Below, piece by piece: positions 12,485-30,841 of a stretch of DNA of 64,000 nt (within the stretch, counting starts at the first letter, position 1; each line of letters begins with the position of its first letter). The DNA is from Cinnamomum chago (Eukaryota; Streptophyta; Magnoliopsida; Laurales; Lauraceae). The translations under genes and the position numbers were made by a program. The stretch spans positions 60,198,501 through 60,262,500 of the forward strand of contig CP142457.1 in assembly GCA_038049695.1 (NCBI GenBank). Reading direction: 5' to 3'. Under the pieces are notes generated by a model. That model searched no databases. It was not told the DNA's origin and worked only from the letters and a program-made list of their open reading frames with translations.

Positions 12485-13136
12485 TCATCTAGTTTCATCT
12501 TGGCCTACAAGAGGAATTTAAAAAAAAAAAAAAATAGCATACCACTCTTCTATTAAACAAAAAGAAAGAAGATAAGCAGAATGGAAAACTAACCATAAGA
12601 AATCAGAAAGAAAAGGCTCATTTTATTATGTACCTTGGGAAAGCCAACAGTAAGTAGGGCGAGAAACGGCGAGCATTGAAGTCAGCAGGGCGGAAGATGT
12701 TGCAGAGTGCAGCGGCAGCAGAGACTCCACACAGAAGCTCATCTCAACAGGGGACCTGTATGAAGCAAATACAAGACAAACTATAAGAATCAATATAATA
12801 AAGAAGACAGATTGGTTACCTTACCTTACCTGCTCAGATGTCATTTCAGATCTGTTTGTTGTTGTTGTTGCTGCTGCTATTGCTGATGTTGTTTGTGTAA
12901 GAAAGAATATGTTCTTTCTTGTGATCGTGCATCAATCAATGCAATAGTTTTGTTTGTTATAAGACGAAGAGGAAGAGGAAGAGGTACCTGAGGAGGAAAC
13001 GAGCAGGAGAAGGCGGCTTCTGATTGGGGAGTCGGAAAGAAGAGCGGGCTGCTTTCGTTTCCGTGGTCACCTTTGCGGCTGCGTTGCGAAAGGAGCCGGA
13101 CCGAAATACAGACCTGGCGCAAGCAGCTATGGCCAT
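12485..13136 (-). CDS. NFD6: NUCLEAR FUSION DEFECTIVE 6-like mitochondrial protein
   Basis: Three exons on the - strand, 13136-12988, 12755-12634 and 12504-12485, give 96 aa. The N-terminus is Ala/Arg/Ser-rich without acidic residues ([20 protein letters not shown]), a classic mitochondrial presequence. The conserved family core follows across the first junction: [20 protein letters not shown], then [12 protein letters not shown]. The last exon adds only six residues (QDETR preceded by a split Gly codon). NFD6 of Arabidopsis is a mitochondrial protein of similar size, needed for polar nuclear fusion in the female gametophyte. Its biochemical role is unknown. The family has close homologues, so the exact orthologue is uncertain. 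A nested hAT complex begins only ~100 bp upstream of the ATG. Confidence 0.88.
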
Positions 13137-13226
13137 CTCTCTCTCCCTCTCTCCTCTCAAAGAGTATTATGGTGTTTGATGTGGTGGAAGGAAAAAGGAA
13201 ACAGAGACGAGCTAACAAAGCCTCAC

Positions 13227-13302
13227 CAAAAACCCTACTCCTGAAGATGATTGTAATAAACAGTTAAATCGAGTTTTTATTATCACTTTCACTAGGTGGG
13301 CC
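13227..13302 (-). promoter_or_regulatory. Promoter elements of the NFD6-like gene: telo-box and TGGGCC motif
   Basis: AAACCCTA at about 13229-13236 (telo-box) and TGGGCC at 13297-13302 (site II-type element) lie 95-165 bases upstream of the ATG. This pairing is frequent in plant promoters of mitochondrial and ribosomal protein genes. The TGGGCC motif falls inside the 142-bp segment that is duplicated at 17191-17332, so the duplication carries a copy of the proximal promoter. Confidence 0.45.
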
Positions 13303-13381
13303 AGCCAGTAATTTCCAGTCATTTGGACCCACTCCTATTAAAAATGAAACCTCAGAATGAGCTCGGATCCCTGTTTTGTTC
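13240..13381. repeat. 142-bp direct duplication, left copy (NFD6-like promoter region)
   Basis: Begins CCTGAAGATGATTG and ends CCCTGTTTTGTTC. It matches 17191-17332 over its whole length with about seven substitutions. The left copy abuts a 5'-truncated hAT fragment at its right edge, and the right copy abuts the intact terminus of the same fragment. The geometry is that of an insertion with a very long target duplication. Confidence 0.85.
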
Positions 13382-13403
13382 TCTATTCTTCCCTGTCTAC
13401 GGG

Positions 13404-16400
13404 TAGAGATGTAAAACGGGCCGTGTCGGCCAGCTTCGGCCCGCCAGGGAAAAATCCTGGCACGGCACTACCCGCCATGGGGCGGGCTGGAGCGGGTCGG
13501 GCCAGGCGGGCCTGCTCTGTTTTTTTTTTTTTTTTTCAGTATTAAAAAAAAATAGAACACAAATACACAATTACGGAGAATGACAAAGATATTTAAGTGG
13601 TTCGGTCAAACTCGACCAAATCCACTAAGAAGAGAGAACCATTTGAATCTTAACTTTTTGAAGGTTTCTAAATAGAATTACTTTCAAAACCTTACAATCT
13701 TTTTAGAAAAAAAAAAGAATGTTAAACTTATAAATTTAAAAATTACAATGAAGGAAAAAGTAAAAAATCAAACGTATAGTCCACTAAAGTATTCTACTAG
13801 ATCATAATCTTCCATTGATGTCAACTGTTGCTTCCTCTTATCTGCCAAATACCAGTCTCGTAGGCAAACACAATACTCCACCGTTTCTTCAGTCAGATTA
13901 GTTCTTTTGTCATCCACCACACGTCCACCTGCACTAAAAGCCTGTTCTGATGCTACATAAGACATTGGAATAGTCAATAGATCACGAGCCATGGCGGCTA
14001 ACACCGGATAAACGCTTTCTTGTTGCTTCCACCAAGCTAAAAGGTCAAAACTAGATACATCATGCATCCGTATTACACCGACGTCAAGATACGATGATAA
14101 CTCCGTCACAGTGTTACTTGAACTTGAGCCGGATGCCATGCCCGTAGACAGGGAAGAATACCACACATCCCACTCACCAACACCTGTTTGTTGGACTTCT
14201 GAATTGCCCATACTAAGCCCATTTGTATCCATTTGCTCACAGTATAATTGAAAAAGTGCTTGTAAATTTATCTTAATAGTTGAAAAAGTATTTGAATTTA
14301 TATAATTTATATTTTTATTTATTTCATCAATAAAAAACTGTACACCACTTAATTTTAACCTATGATCAAATACGACAGCTAAAGAAAATGTCATTGGAGC
14401 CTCTTTCCAATATTTATTAAATTTTTCTTCCATGTTTTTAACAGGGGTACTCAGTAAAACATGATCTCAAAATCTACTGAATTGTACAGTAATTTTAAAA
14501 AGCTTCATTAAAGCTTCATTAGATGTGGGATAATATATCCCGGAAAAAAATAATGTTGAAGTATAAAAAGCTTCTAATAAATCCCTTATATGTGCACATA
14601 ACTCCCAATGTTCATCACTAATCATAAAATGTTGTACATGAAAAGCACAAAATTCATTCAGAACAGTTCTCCGGTCAAGTGTATTGTTTAACAAATCATA
14701 CATAGAATTCCATCTTTGTTGTACCTCCTTGGATATTTTAATAGCTGATACGCCTTGCCTCGTACATATTTGGTGCATACAATTGTCTTTTTTGTGCGGA
14801 TGCGAAAATAAATCTAGCAATGTCTTTAATAGAATCTGTGTAAGTTACAATATGCTTTAAACCAATATTTGCAATGAGATTTAAGATGTGACATACACAT
14901 CTATTTTGAAAGATAAAGCTATCTATCAAGGTTGCAAGTGGCATCTGCATTCTCATTAATTCAATAGCCACTGTATTATTACTGGCATTATCTAAAGTTA
15001 CAGATAAAACTTTTTCTTTAATATTATATTCATCTAGTTTTTCCAAAATAAATGTACTTATTCTAGTGCCACTGTGTGGCCATTCAAGAGTGCTAAAACT
15101 AATTATGCGTTTATTAATAATCCATTTTGAATCTATGTTATGTGCAGTAATACAAAGATAATTGTCACCCCCTTGAGATGTCCACATATCTGTGGTTATG
15201 GCTAATCTGCCAGGAATTTCTGCAAGGTAATTTTTTATATTTATTTTCTCTTCCTGCCAGAGTCTAATAGCATCATTTCTGGCTGTATTTCTTGAAATGC
15301 TGTGAAATTGTGGTTGACAATTTACCTGGACCCATTTTTCAAAAAACTCATTTTCAACAAAACAAAATGGTAATTCGGATAACACAATCATTTTAACAAG
15401 ATTTTGTCTACAACTTTGTGCATTAAAAGAAAAAATACCTAAATTGCTACTACTACTACCACCACCAGTACTAGAAATTTGGATCTGTGATCCAGGCCTT
15501 CCTATCCCTACATCAGCCGGCTTATGTAAGGCAAGACATTTTTACTTATGTCTTGTCAAATGACCGATACCCATTTTTGACGAGGCATCATAAATCTTAC
15601 TACAAAATTTGTATTTTGCCTTTTCAACTGTTTTTCCATTTTCAATAACCTCAAACCTTGTAAATATTTTTCAAATTGCTGAAGTTCTATTTCTCTTGGT
15701 TAATTTACGGGAACTCTGAGGAAGTGGTGGTAAATCACCTACTTCATCTTGTAATTCAATAAAATTTCCTTGTTCCCCCCCTAAATTAACTGAAGAAGAT
15801 TATGTGGGAAGTATTTTAGCCATATTTCAAAAAATAAATTTTATAAATAATAACAGTAATAGGCTCTAATAGCCTTCTTTTGTGATAATTAATATAAGAA
15901 ATGGGACAAAATTAGAGTTAATATAATATAAACTTATATATATGTAATCTCAAATTTAAATAATATAAATACCTCTAAATCTTTGAAGGCCCGTTTATTT
16001 TGTCTCTTGATAACTTGATCTTTGGCCCTCCAAAAGCTTCTTAGAGAGAGTGAAAGAGTTGAATGCTTTGAGATAGAACTAGAGAATGTATAAAGAGAAT
16101 GAAAGAGTTGTGTAAATTGGTGAGGAATGAGAATGAGATGGTTAGGGTATTTATAGACTTTGTAAAATGACAAATGACACAAAATACCCCTTATATGATC
16201 GTTTTATAGCTGTTGGGGGGGGGGGGGGGGGGTAAAATGGATTTAAAAAAAAAAAAAGGGGATATGGACGTTGGGCGGGCCTGGCTGGCGGGCCTAGTGG
16301 GCTGGAGGTACCAGCCCACGTGCCAAGCGGGCCTGGCGAGCCCGGACCAAATGGGCCCAGCCTCCTCGGCCCCGCACGGCCCGTGTCTCGGGCCATGTCG

Positions 16401-16451
16401 GGCTATGGCTCGTTGACTGTTCGGCCCGGCCCTACCCATTTAACATCTCTA
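13404..16451 (-). mobile_element. hAT (Ac-like) transposon, 3,048 bp, with degenerate transposase gene
   Basis: The left tip is TAGAGATGTAAAACGGGCC and the right tip ends CATTTAACATCTCTA, so the TIR begins TAGAGATGT. A perfect 8-bp duplication TCTACGGG flanks it (13396-13403 and 16452-16459). The subterminal regions are GC-rich with many GGGCC/GGCCC words. The transposase gene runs on the - strand. The target is an older copy of the same family lying in the opposite orientation, so this is a self-insertion. An 18-G run sits at 16215-16232. Confidence 0.92.
13768..15823 (-). pseudogene. hAT transposase pseudogene (RICESLEEPER/DAYSLEEPER type)
   Basis: The gene reads leftward from an ATG at 15823 over about 685 codon equivalents. 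Recognisable parts in order are a BED zinc finger (FCSKIYDASSK then GHLTRHK, about 15640-15540), the RNase H-like catalytic region (AITTDMWTSQGG and SVTLDNASNN, about 15200-14990), and the C-terminal hAT dimerisation domain (DLLAWWKQQESVYPVLAAMA, SEQAFSAGGRVVDDKRTNL, about 14070-13880). It is broken by early stops (codon 8, just before the BED finger and within it), a frameshift near 14740-14820 and a stop or shift near 14440-14467. Its own product should not be functional, so recent movement would need a transposase supplied in trans. Confidence 0.9.
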
Positions 16452-17190
16452 TCTACGGGCATGGCATCCGGCTCAAGTTCAAGTAACATTGTGATGGAGT
16501 TATCATCGTATCTTGACGTCGGTGTAATACGGATGCAGGATGCATCTAGTTTTGACCTTTTAGCTTGGTGGAAGCAACAAGAAAGCGTTTATCCGTTGTT
16601 AGCCGCCATTGCTCGTGATCTATTGACTATTCTAATGTCTTCTGTAGCATCAGAACATGCTTTTACTGCAGGTGGACGTGTGGTGGATGACAAAAGAACC
16701 AATCTGATTGAAGAAACGGTGGAGTGTTGTGTTTGCCTACAAGACTGGTATTTGGCAGATAAGAGGAAGCAACAATTGACATCAATGGAAGATTATGATC
16801 CAGTAGAATACTTTAGTGGACTACACGTCTGATTTTTTACTTTTTCCTTCATTGTAATTTTTAAATTTATAAGTTTAACGTTCTTTTTTTTTTCTAAAAG
16901 GATTGTAAGGTTTTGAAGGTAATTCTATTTAGAAACCTTCAAGAAGTTAAGATCCAAATGATTCTCTCTTCTCAGTGGAGTAAGTCGAGTTTGACTGAAC
17001 CACTTAAATATCTTTGTCATTATCCGTAATTGTGTATTTGTGTTCTATTTTTTTTAATACTGAAAAAAAAAACAACAGAGCAGGCCCGCCAGCCCGCACC
17101 ATGGCGGGCCGTGCTAGTGGGCAGTGCTGTGCCAGGGTTTTTCCTTGGCGGGCCGAAGCTGGAGCCGGCACGACCCGTTTGACATCTCTA
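16452..17190 (+). mobile_element. 5'-truncated older copy of the same hAT family (3' half)
   Basis: Opposite in orientation to the element at 13404-16451. It carries the C-terminal transposase coding end, the 3' non-coding region and an intact right tip ending GACATCTCTA at 17190. About 20 further bases of this copy lie to the left of the younger insertion (13384-13403, TATTCTTCCCTG...). Everything upstream of that is missing and is replaced by the 142-bp duplicated flank. Confidence 0.88.
16460..16832 (+). pseudogene. hAT transposase C-terminal fragment
   Basis: About 124 codons open to TGA at 16830-16832. It encodes GMASGSSSSN, then the hAT dimerisation domain (DLLAWWKQQESVYPLLAAIA; SEHAFTAGGRVVDDKRTNL; a conserved Tyr-Leu-Ala-Asp near the end). 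It parallels the C-terminus of the nearby pseudogene with scattered substitutions, for example His for Gln in SE(Q/H)AF. It has no start codon or catalytic core of its own. The younger hAT insertion cut it at codons for Ser-Thr-Gly. Confidence 0.88.
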
Positions 17191-17332
17191 CCTGAAGATG
17201 ATTGTAATAAACAATTAAATCAAGTTTTTATTATCACTTTCACTAGGTGGGCCAGCCAGTAATTTCCACTCATTTGGATCCACTCCTATAAAAAATGAAA
17301 CCTTAGAATGAGCCCGGATCCCTGTTTTGTTC
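17191..17332. repeat. 142-bp direct duplication, right copy
   Basis: Same length as 13240-13381 with about seven substitutions. It starts at the exact base after the hAT terminus (CATCTCTA then CCTGAAG). It includes the TGGGCC motif of the NFD6-like proximal promoter. Confidence 0.85.
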
Positions 17333-20300
17333 GGTAAAAACTAGTCAACTGTGTAAAATAACTTCCTTGGTTTTCTCATTCTAAAAAAGCAATTGAGATG
17401 GCACAATAGCATCGAGATATTGTTTCATATAATTTCAGGGGCGGATCGAGGAACTCTTCCTTGGAGGGCTACTCTGTAGAAATAAAATTTTGGAAGGGTC
17501 ACTCACATATAAGAGAGTATATATAATTTTTAAAACATATAATGGCTTTTTTTAAAAACTTTGGGGAATCTATTTCTGCCGCTGTCCAATCCTAAATTGG
17601 TAACGGTGTAAAATCTCTAATATAGCCATTCAATTGCTTGTTTGGAATGAGAAAAAACACGGAAGAAAAGTTATTAATTTAGGATTGGATGAAACAATAG
17701 AAACAAGGGATCCGACCTCCACTAGATGAGATGAAATTCATCTTGAACGGCCGGATTATCTCTATATGGATAGTAGACCCTGCAACTAATGATTGATCTT
17801 CGATTGTTTATAGGGAAGTCCACTCATTGCTTAGGTATCAGGTAAGTCTAATCTTAGGAGCAATGAAAACTGTGTTTTTTATCATGCTTTTACATATCTA
17901 GATCAATCTGATTGGTCAAAGAGGATCCGATCAAGCAAAATGGCTAAATCAGACAGTGGACGGTCAAGTTTAGCCTAATATAAATGGCAAAGTTAATGGT
18001 AAAGCTGTTGAAATCAGTTAGGATGCAAGTCAGATTATAAACAACTCATTTGGGTCAGACCATGAGGCCAATCCAGTCCTCAAAAGCGCCAGCAGTGCAA
18101 AGAACATGGACAAGAAGCAGTTTGACTTCAGCCCACTTGAGCAATGCCTGCCTGCCTTGTCCAGAAAATCCAGCAAGTAGTCAATTATTTGGGCTGGTTG
18201 CAGTACCAGTCTATTGGTCCCAAAACATCAAGCAGAGTCGAAGTGAAGGCCGCCCAAGCCTGCCCATCATTTGGGTTGGGCTCGCTGGCCCAGCCGGAGG
18301 CCCGAATGGGTCCCATTGCTCCCAAACAACCTGCAGGAATTGTGCAGGATTTCAGACAGCCGGCACCATCAACGCTGGTGTTTCCCTTTTATGTTAGGGT
18401 TTGAAATAATTTAGGAATTTACTTGTCTTGATGTAGATGGAGGAGATTTGTTTAGGGTAGTGACAGTGTTTGAGGTGCATATACGCTATGTTAAGGCCTG
18501 TTCTGGGCTTTGGCTGTCCAATCTTGTCTCAAATATTGGGTGGGTCTGTTGGGAGTTGTCCAGTCTCAATCTTAAATTGAACGGGCGTTTGTCAAATCTT
18601 GTCCCGTGTGGGCAAGGGTTTATCATGATCTTGAATATAAGCTAAATATTCTCTAATTATTCATATACTGCCACCAGACATAAGATGTGAATCGGACTTT
18701 AAACCCTCATCTTTTTTCCGAGCTTGGGGTCGGCAATGCAATGTGACAATCAACATGGCGGAGTTTTCTTTTCCGGTGATAGAGTTGAAAAATAAAAAAA
18801 TCAACATAAATTAATCGAAATCAACAATGTATCCTATGTGGGTCAAGTAATGAATAAAAGGACTCGACAAAAATCAACATAAATCATTTTTCTTTTGATA
18901 TGTTAAAAAAGTCATTTAGTGCATTCTCATCATTGTCTGGATCATCGTCACTAGCTAGGTCATGACTAAACCAGTCTTGGGCAAAAACTAATGCTTTTAT
19001 TGTATCCGACTTCAAAGAAGTTTTATGTGGGTCAACTGGTCAAATACTCTCCCTCAAGTGCTAAATGTCTACTCTAAAGCAACTGTGGACACGGGAAATA
19101 ACTAAAATATCGCGAGCCATATGAGATAAAATAGGATACTAAGTTGAATTCTATTTTCACCATTGTAATATATCTATTGTGTCACCTTCTTCTACAGACT
19201 TATCATCAAAATGACGATCTAATTCCGTTTTTTTTTCCAAGTGCCTTACTGATAATTTCTTTTCGATACCCTAAAAAAAGAGAATGGGCCTTTCCATGAG
19301 AATAGTTTTTCATGAATCAGTTCCCCATTCCCCTTCATATTGATGCAAAGAGTTGCATAATATATATATTTTTTATTTTTTATTATGCCCAGGGTATCCC
19401 ATGCCACCCAGCCTTATGGCCCAGGTCTATGACCTGATTTGGCATGCACAGACCAATCCTTGGGGTAACTCACGTGGCCCCACACATGAGTCACCAACTT
19501 GACGCACCGGGTATCCAAGAGGTTTCGAAATGAGGACCTCAAAGCCTTTGGCCGCACACCCTGTTCCTACACCTTCGCCTGGGAGGGCTGCACAATATTA
19601 TTATTACAATGAGAAAGCCCACGATATCATTAAGTTATGGCCTTTTGTATATATGTCAGTAATCAATACTAAGAGTAGAGTTGAGGGTGACTTTCCTTTC
19701 TTTGCAAGAAGTTTTATATAACAAAATGACAATTGACAATCCAACCTTAATATGTGTTGTTCGCTTTATGAGAATTGAATTTAAGACCATATGAACCACA
19801 TGTCTCTCTTTGTTCTGAAGTTCATTGAATTCTTTTTTCCATTCAAAGGCATCTTAATTTTTTCATATAGAAAATGAGAATCCATGTCATGGCCGGGCCG
19901 GGGACGTGCATGTTTTACCTATTTTCAGTCTCATTTTGGCCGGCCTTTAAAACCCTTATTCAAGTCTAGCCCACCAAGCTCAATTTTTTTTAACAGCACT
20001 GTATTTTCAGGCTTGGGCTGGGCCGGATACTCATTTAAATGGGCTCAATTGACAGGCCTAGCCATGTAGAGGGGTCGACTTAATTTCTTTTCTGATTATA
20101 TTCAATGAATGTTGCACATCTGCAGTTCTCTTCGTTTTGGTTTGAGGATTCTCCCAAGTAAGGGCCAAGAAGTTGTATGCCCATCCAAAACGCTCATGAC
20201 TTTTGGCCGACCTACGATTGGCTCGTTTATGCAAGAGTAGTGTAAGGGCTTACCCCAGAACAGCCTCGGCCTGGGCCTATCGTAAGGAACGGACCTAGAC

Positions 20301-20524
20301 ATAACCATGTGGGTGTGGTCACACCAGTTAAACCACAGTGCACTTAAAAAAATCATAGGTCTACCCTTAAAATCCACATGAAAATTCTCAGCTTGTCTCC
20401 AAAACCAAACTACCTATTTTAAGGTTCACACTCCTCGAACGTAAATCCTGAATCCACCACGTCGAATAGCTTTGACAGCCGTAGCCTAGCAAGCATCAGT
20501 CAATGCGCACTCTAAAAATTGACT

Positions 20525-20592
20525 ATAAGAGGATATCCAATGTCATTATTTTAGACTATTAAGAGGATATCCAATGTCATTATTTTATCTTA
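20525..20592. repeat. 34-bp direct tandem repeat, two copies
   Basis: The unit AAGAGGATATCCAATGTCAT followed by TATTTTAGACTAT occurs twice in a row. A third diverged trace (GGATATCTCACGTCATT) follows at about 20607. Confidence 0.7.
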
Positions 20593-20778
20593 TTTTTGGT
20601 TAAAAATAGGATATCTCACGTCATTCATGCATAAAACATGTGATATTAAGTTCATGGCGATGTGGCTGGACCCGGCACGCCATTGGTCAGCCATGTTTTA
20701 GATTCAGAATACCTTACTCTACCCTAAGAATACCTTTACCTTACTCTAAGAATACCATGATCAGTACTCAATAGGGCG

Positions 20779-20802
20779 CCCCCCCCCCCCCCCCCCCCCC
20801 CC
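20779..20802. repeat. Poly-C homopolymer (24 C)
   Basis: An uninterrupted run of 24 C about 100 bases upstream of the PYRB TATA-like box. The exact length is uncertain, because sequencing commonly miscounts such runs. Confidence 0.8.
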
Positions 20803-20862
20803 GCGGTCACTTTCTCCAAAGTTTCCACCTTTGCGACCTATGCCAATGCGTGATCAAGCGCT

Positions 20863-20910
20863 GGCCCACTGATTAGACGGTCCGATTTGTGAAGCCATCT
20901 CTATTTAAAA
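20863..20910 (+). promoter_or_regulatory. Core promoter of PYRB
   Basis: A GGCCCA (site II-type) motif at 20863-20868 and a TATA-like CTATTTAAAA at 20901-20910. A pyrimidine-rich leader follows from about 20935. The leader's probable 5' splice site is at 21018 (AAGAG then GTACC) and the matching acceptor ends at 21713 (ATGCAG), so the first intron lies in the 5' UTR. Confidence 0.5.
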
Positions 20911-21728
20911 CGGGCCGGGCCTTGCAGCCAAAAGCATATCGGTTCCGTTCAGTCTCTCTTCTGGACAATCCAAGCTTCCAAACTCTCCCTCCTCCTTCCT
21001 GCAACAGATTTCAAGAGGTACCCCAATCTCTCTTTCCGTCTCTTGTCTTTAGCAGAGCTACATCTTCTTCCTTGTTTTCTGTGAAAAAGGATAAAGATGG
21101 ATCTTTTCTGTTGTATTGGAACTAGATGGTTCTGTTTTTCTGCTTTGTTTTTGAATAAGAATTGATCATTTCTGTTATATTAGAACTAGATGGACTTTTG
21201 GGATGAAAGAAAATGGATTTGGGTTTTTTTTTTGTTTACTATGATTGCATGTTTGAAAGGATCTTTCAGTAACCACTTGATAGAGATTTTCCTTCTGAGA
21301 GATTTCCTTTGGATTTGATTTTACTTAAACTGGGTTTTCTTCTCTAACTTTTATTTTTGCTTGTTTGGGTCAGAGAGTGAATGGAGAGAAATATGAAGAT
21401 TTCTCTTTCATGCTGTAAATAGAAATCTATTATATGAAACATTCCTAATCATCTGATTGCTGAGAGTTTGGTGTTTGAACATGACTAATGGCTTTGTTTC
21501 TGTGCTAAGCATCCATTCAAACCCAATTATCAAATGTGTACAATTGGAGGAGATTTTTGTTCCTCTTTATGGTTTCCAGATGAATGGTCTAGATTGCTGA
21601 ATTATGGTTGCCTCCTGCACAGTTTGCTTGGCCCAAATTAACTGTAGATTTTGCTTGGAAGATGCTTTTTGTTCCTCTCTTAGTTTTCTAATTAGTGAAC
21701 TTTCATAATGCAGCCAGATTCTGCTGCA

Positions 21729-29205
<7,477 letters not shown>

Positions 29206-30841
29206 GGGTAAATGACCAATGTCCTTGAAATTTTGTCAGGCTATTTATTGCCTTTTCACATCGTCTTCAGTCTTGGGTAGTTCAGCTACATAAAGAACTG
29301 TGAGAATGGTCAAATTTGAAAAAGAAATGCTAGTCATCATCTCATGTTAATGATGAACCTAGATTAAGAAAAAAGAAGTTACCTGTAACCTGAATAAATT
29401 GGTTGAGTAAAGCCTTGCGTTGTTTACTTGTTTATCTTTTTAAAGAAAAGCAGAGAATATACTGAAAAAAAAAAAAAAAAAAAAAAAAACCTCGTTCGTT
29501 TGAGATCTTTATGAACCTGTCCGTCAGGAATCAGAATTTTTTGGAATAATGGTCAGTATTTGTATCAGCAATGGTGTTTTCAGTATTTATTTCAACTACA
29601 GTTAAAAAAAAAAAGGAGAAGAACCTGGCAGATTTGCAATCATGTTATCTATATAGTCCACGTGCACCTTTGAATGCCATAAATCGCTTGGATGGGGAGG
29701 ACTTTTTCCACCTTCCACCTTAACCAGTATTTATGACATTTCCATGCACCGATACTGATTTTTGAAGAAAATGCATAAAACAGGATTTCTATTGTACGTC
29801 TTTCTAGCTCTTATGTTATATGTGAAGTGGAATGGTTGGAAGTTGGAACTTTCCAGTCTGTTGACCTGTATTTGCCTTTGAAAGGACGAAAAGGATGAGT
29901 CCTAATATCCAAGCCCTTGGAATATGCAGCGTAGAAAAATAGCTCATACATCTTCTTTCTGAGGGGAATTCTACACATTGAAATTTTTGGGGCTCTTAAT
30001 ATTGATAGCTATCATCATTGATCTGGAAGTTTATTTTAGCCTAATTTCATCCACGTTGAGGTGGAGACCTTGCCCTTCATGCATGTAGTGATCAAAAGGG
30101 CCCGCAAAGAGGACTGCACTATTATCAGCTGTGGTCAGATTTACTGTATCTGGATCTTAGGCACTTAGGCCAGAAACAATCAAACAGTCATTGGGTGTAG
30201 AAAGGCAAACAAAGCTAGACTCGAATGAACCCTTTCAAACAGTATGGCTCCTATTCATGTTTTCAAAATGACGAAAGTCCTGTGTGTTTGGTACTCAAAT
30301 AGATGAACCATATGTTTGGAAATTGAATGGACTGTGCTGGTTGTCCCTCCAATACCATGGTATGGATTCTGGCTGCAAAATCCATCTCACTGGAGGCCAG
30401 CACGTAGCACAGTTGAAAGGTGCTCAGTATCACAGCCATTTGGTCTGTTCCCGCTGATGTGTGTTTTGCTCTTTGATGGCTGGTTCTAACATGGTAATTT
30501 GTCTGTATTTTATGTGGATTCATTTATCAATCTAGATCGTCCAAAATGTGTGTACAATTAGCTGCTGCTGTTCAAAGGTCGGGGTGTGCAATTGAGAGCT
30601 GGCCTCGAGGATTACAAACAAGTGCAACTGATCTTTTGATCATTGCACTGCAGATATGAGTTATTACTCAAAACCTTAATACTATTTACTAAGGATGATA
30701 TGACTAACATCCACTTCCAAGATGCTGCATTTATAACCCAAACAACATTCACAAAGGAAACAACCTCACAATCTGTACCCGCCGAAACAACCAAATCATG
30801 AACACCACAGGAATATATCTCCCTCAAGACAAATGTAAGCT
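29206..30841. other. Intergenic region between two convergent genes
   Basis: 1.6 kb between the stop codons of PYRB (+) and the 140-aa gene (-). It should hold both 3' UTRs. A 25-A run lies at about 29466-29490. No other gene or element was seen. Confidence 0.6.

Larger units (their letters stand above)
17333..20862. other. 3.5-kb gene-free stretch
   Basis: Intergenic DNA between the hAT complex and PYRB. It contains degenerate transposon-like pieces: a CAGGGGCGGAT tip at 17436, a GC-rich GGGCC block at 19890-20060, and a SINE-like segment about 19375-19600. It also has a 34-bp tandem repeat at 20525-20592 and a 24-C run. Open frames such as 18050-18397 (+) show no domain. No gene is called. 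Confidence 0.5.

Noticed and set aside
17436-17586. hAT-like MITE beginning CAGGGGCGGAT and ending CTGCCGCTG
   Set aside because: The tips are suggestive, but no 8-bp duplication is present at the proposed borders, so it was not called.
19880-20070. GC-rich GGGCC segment resembling hAT subterminal DNA
   Set aside because: The proposed flanks (CCATGTCA and CCATGTAG) agree at only 6 of 8 bases and the tips are not convincing.
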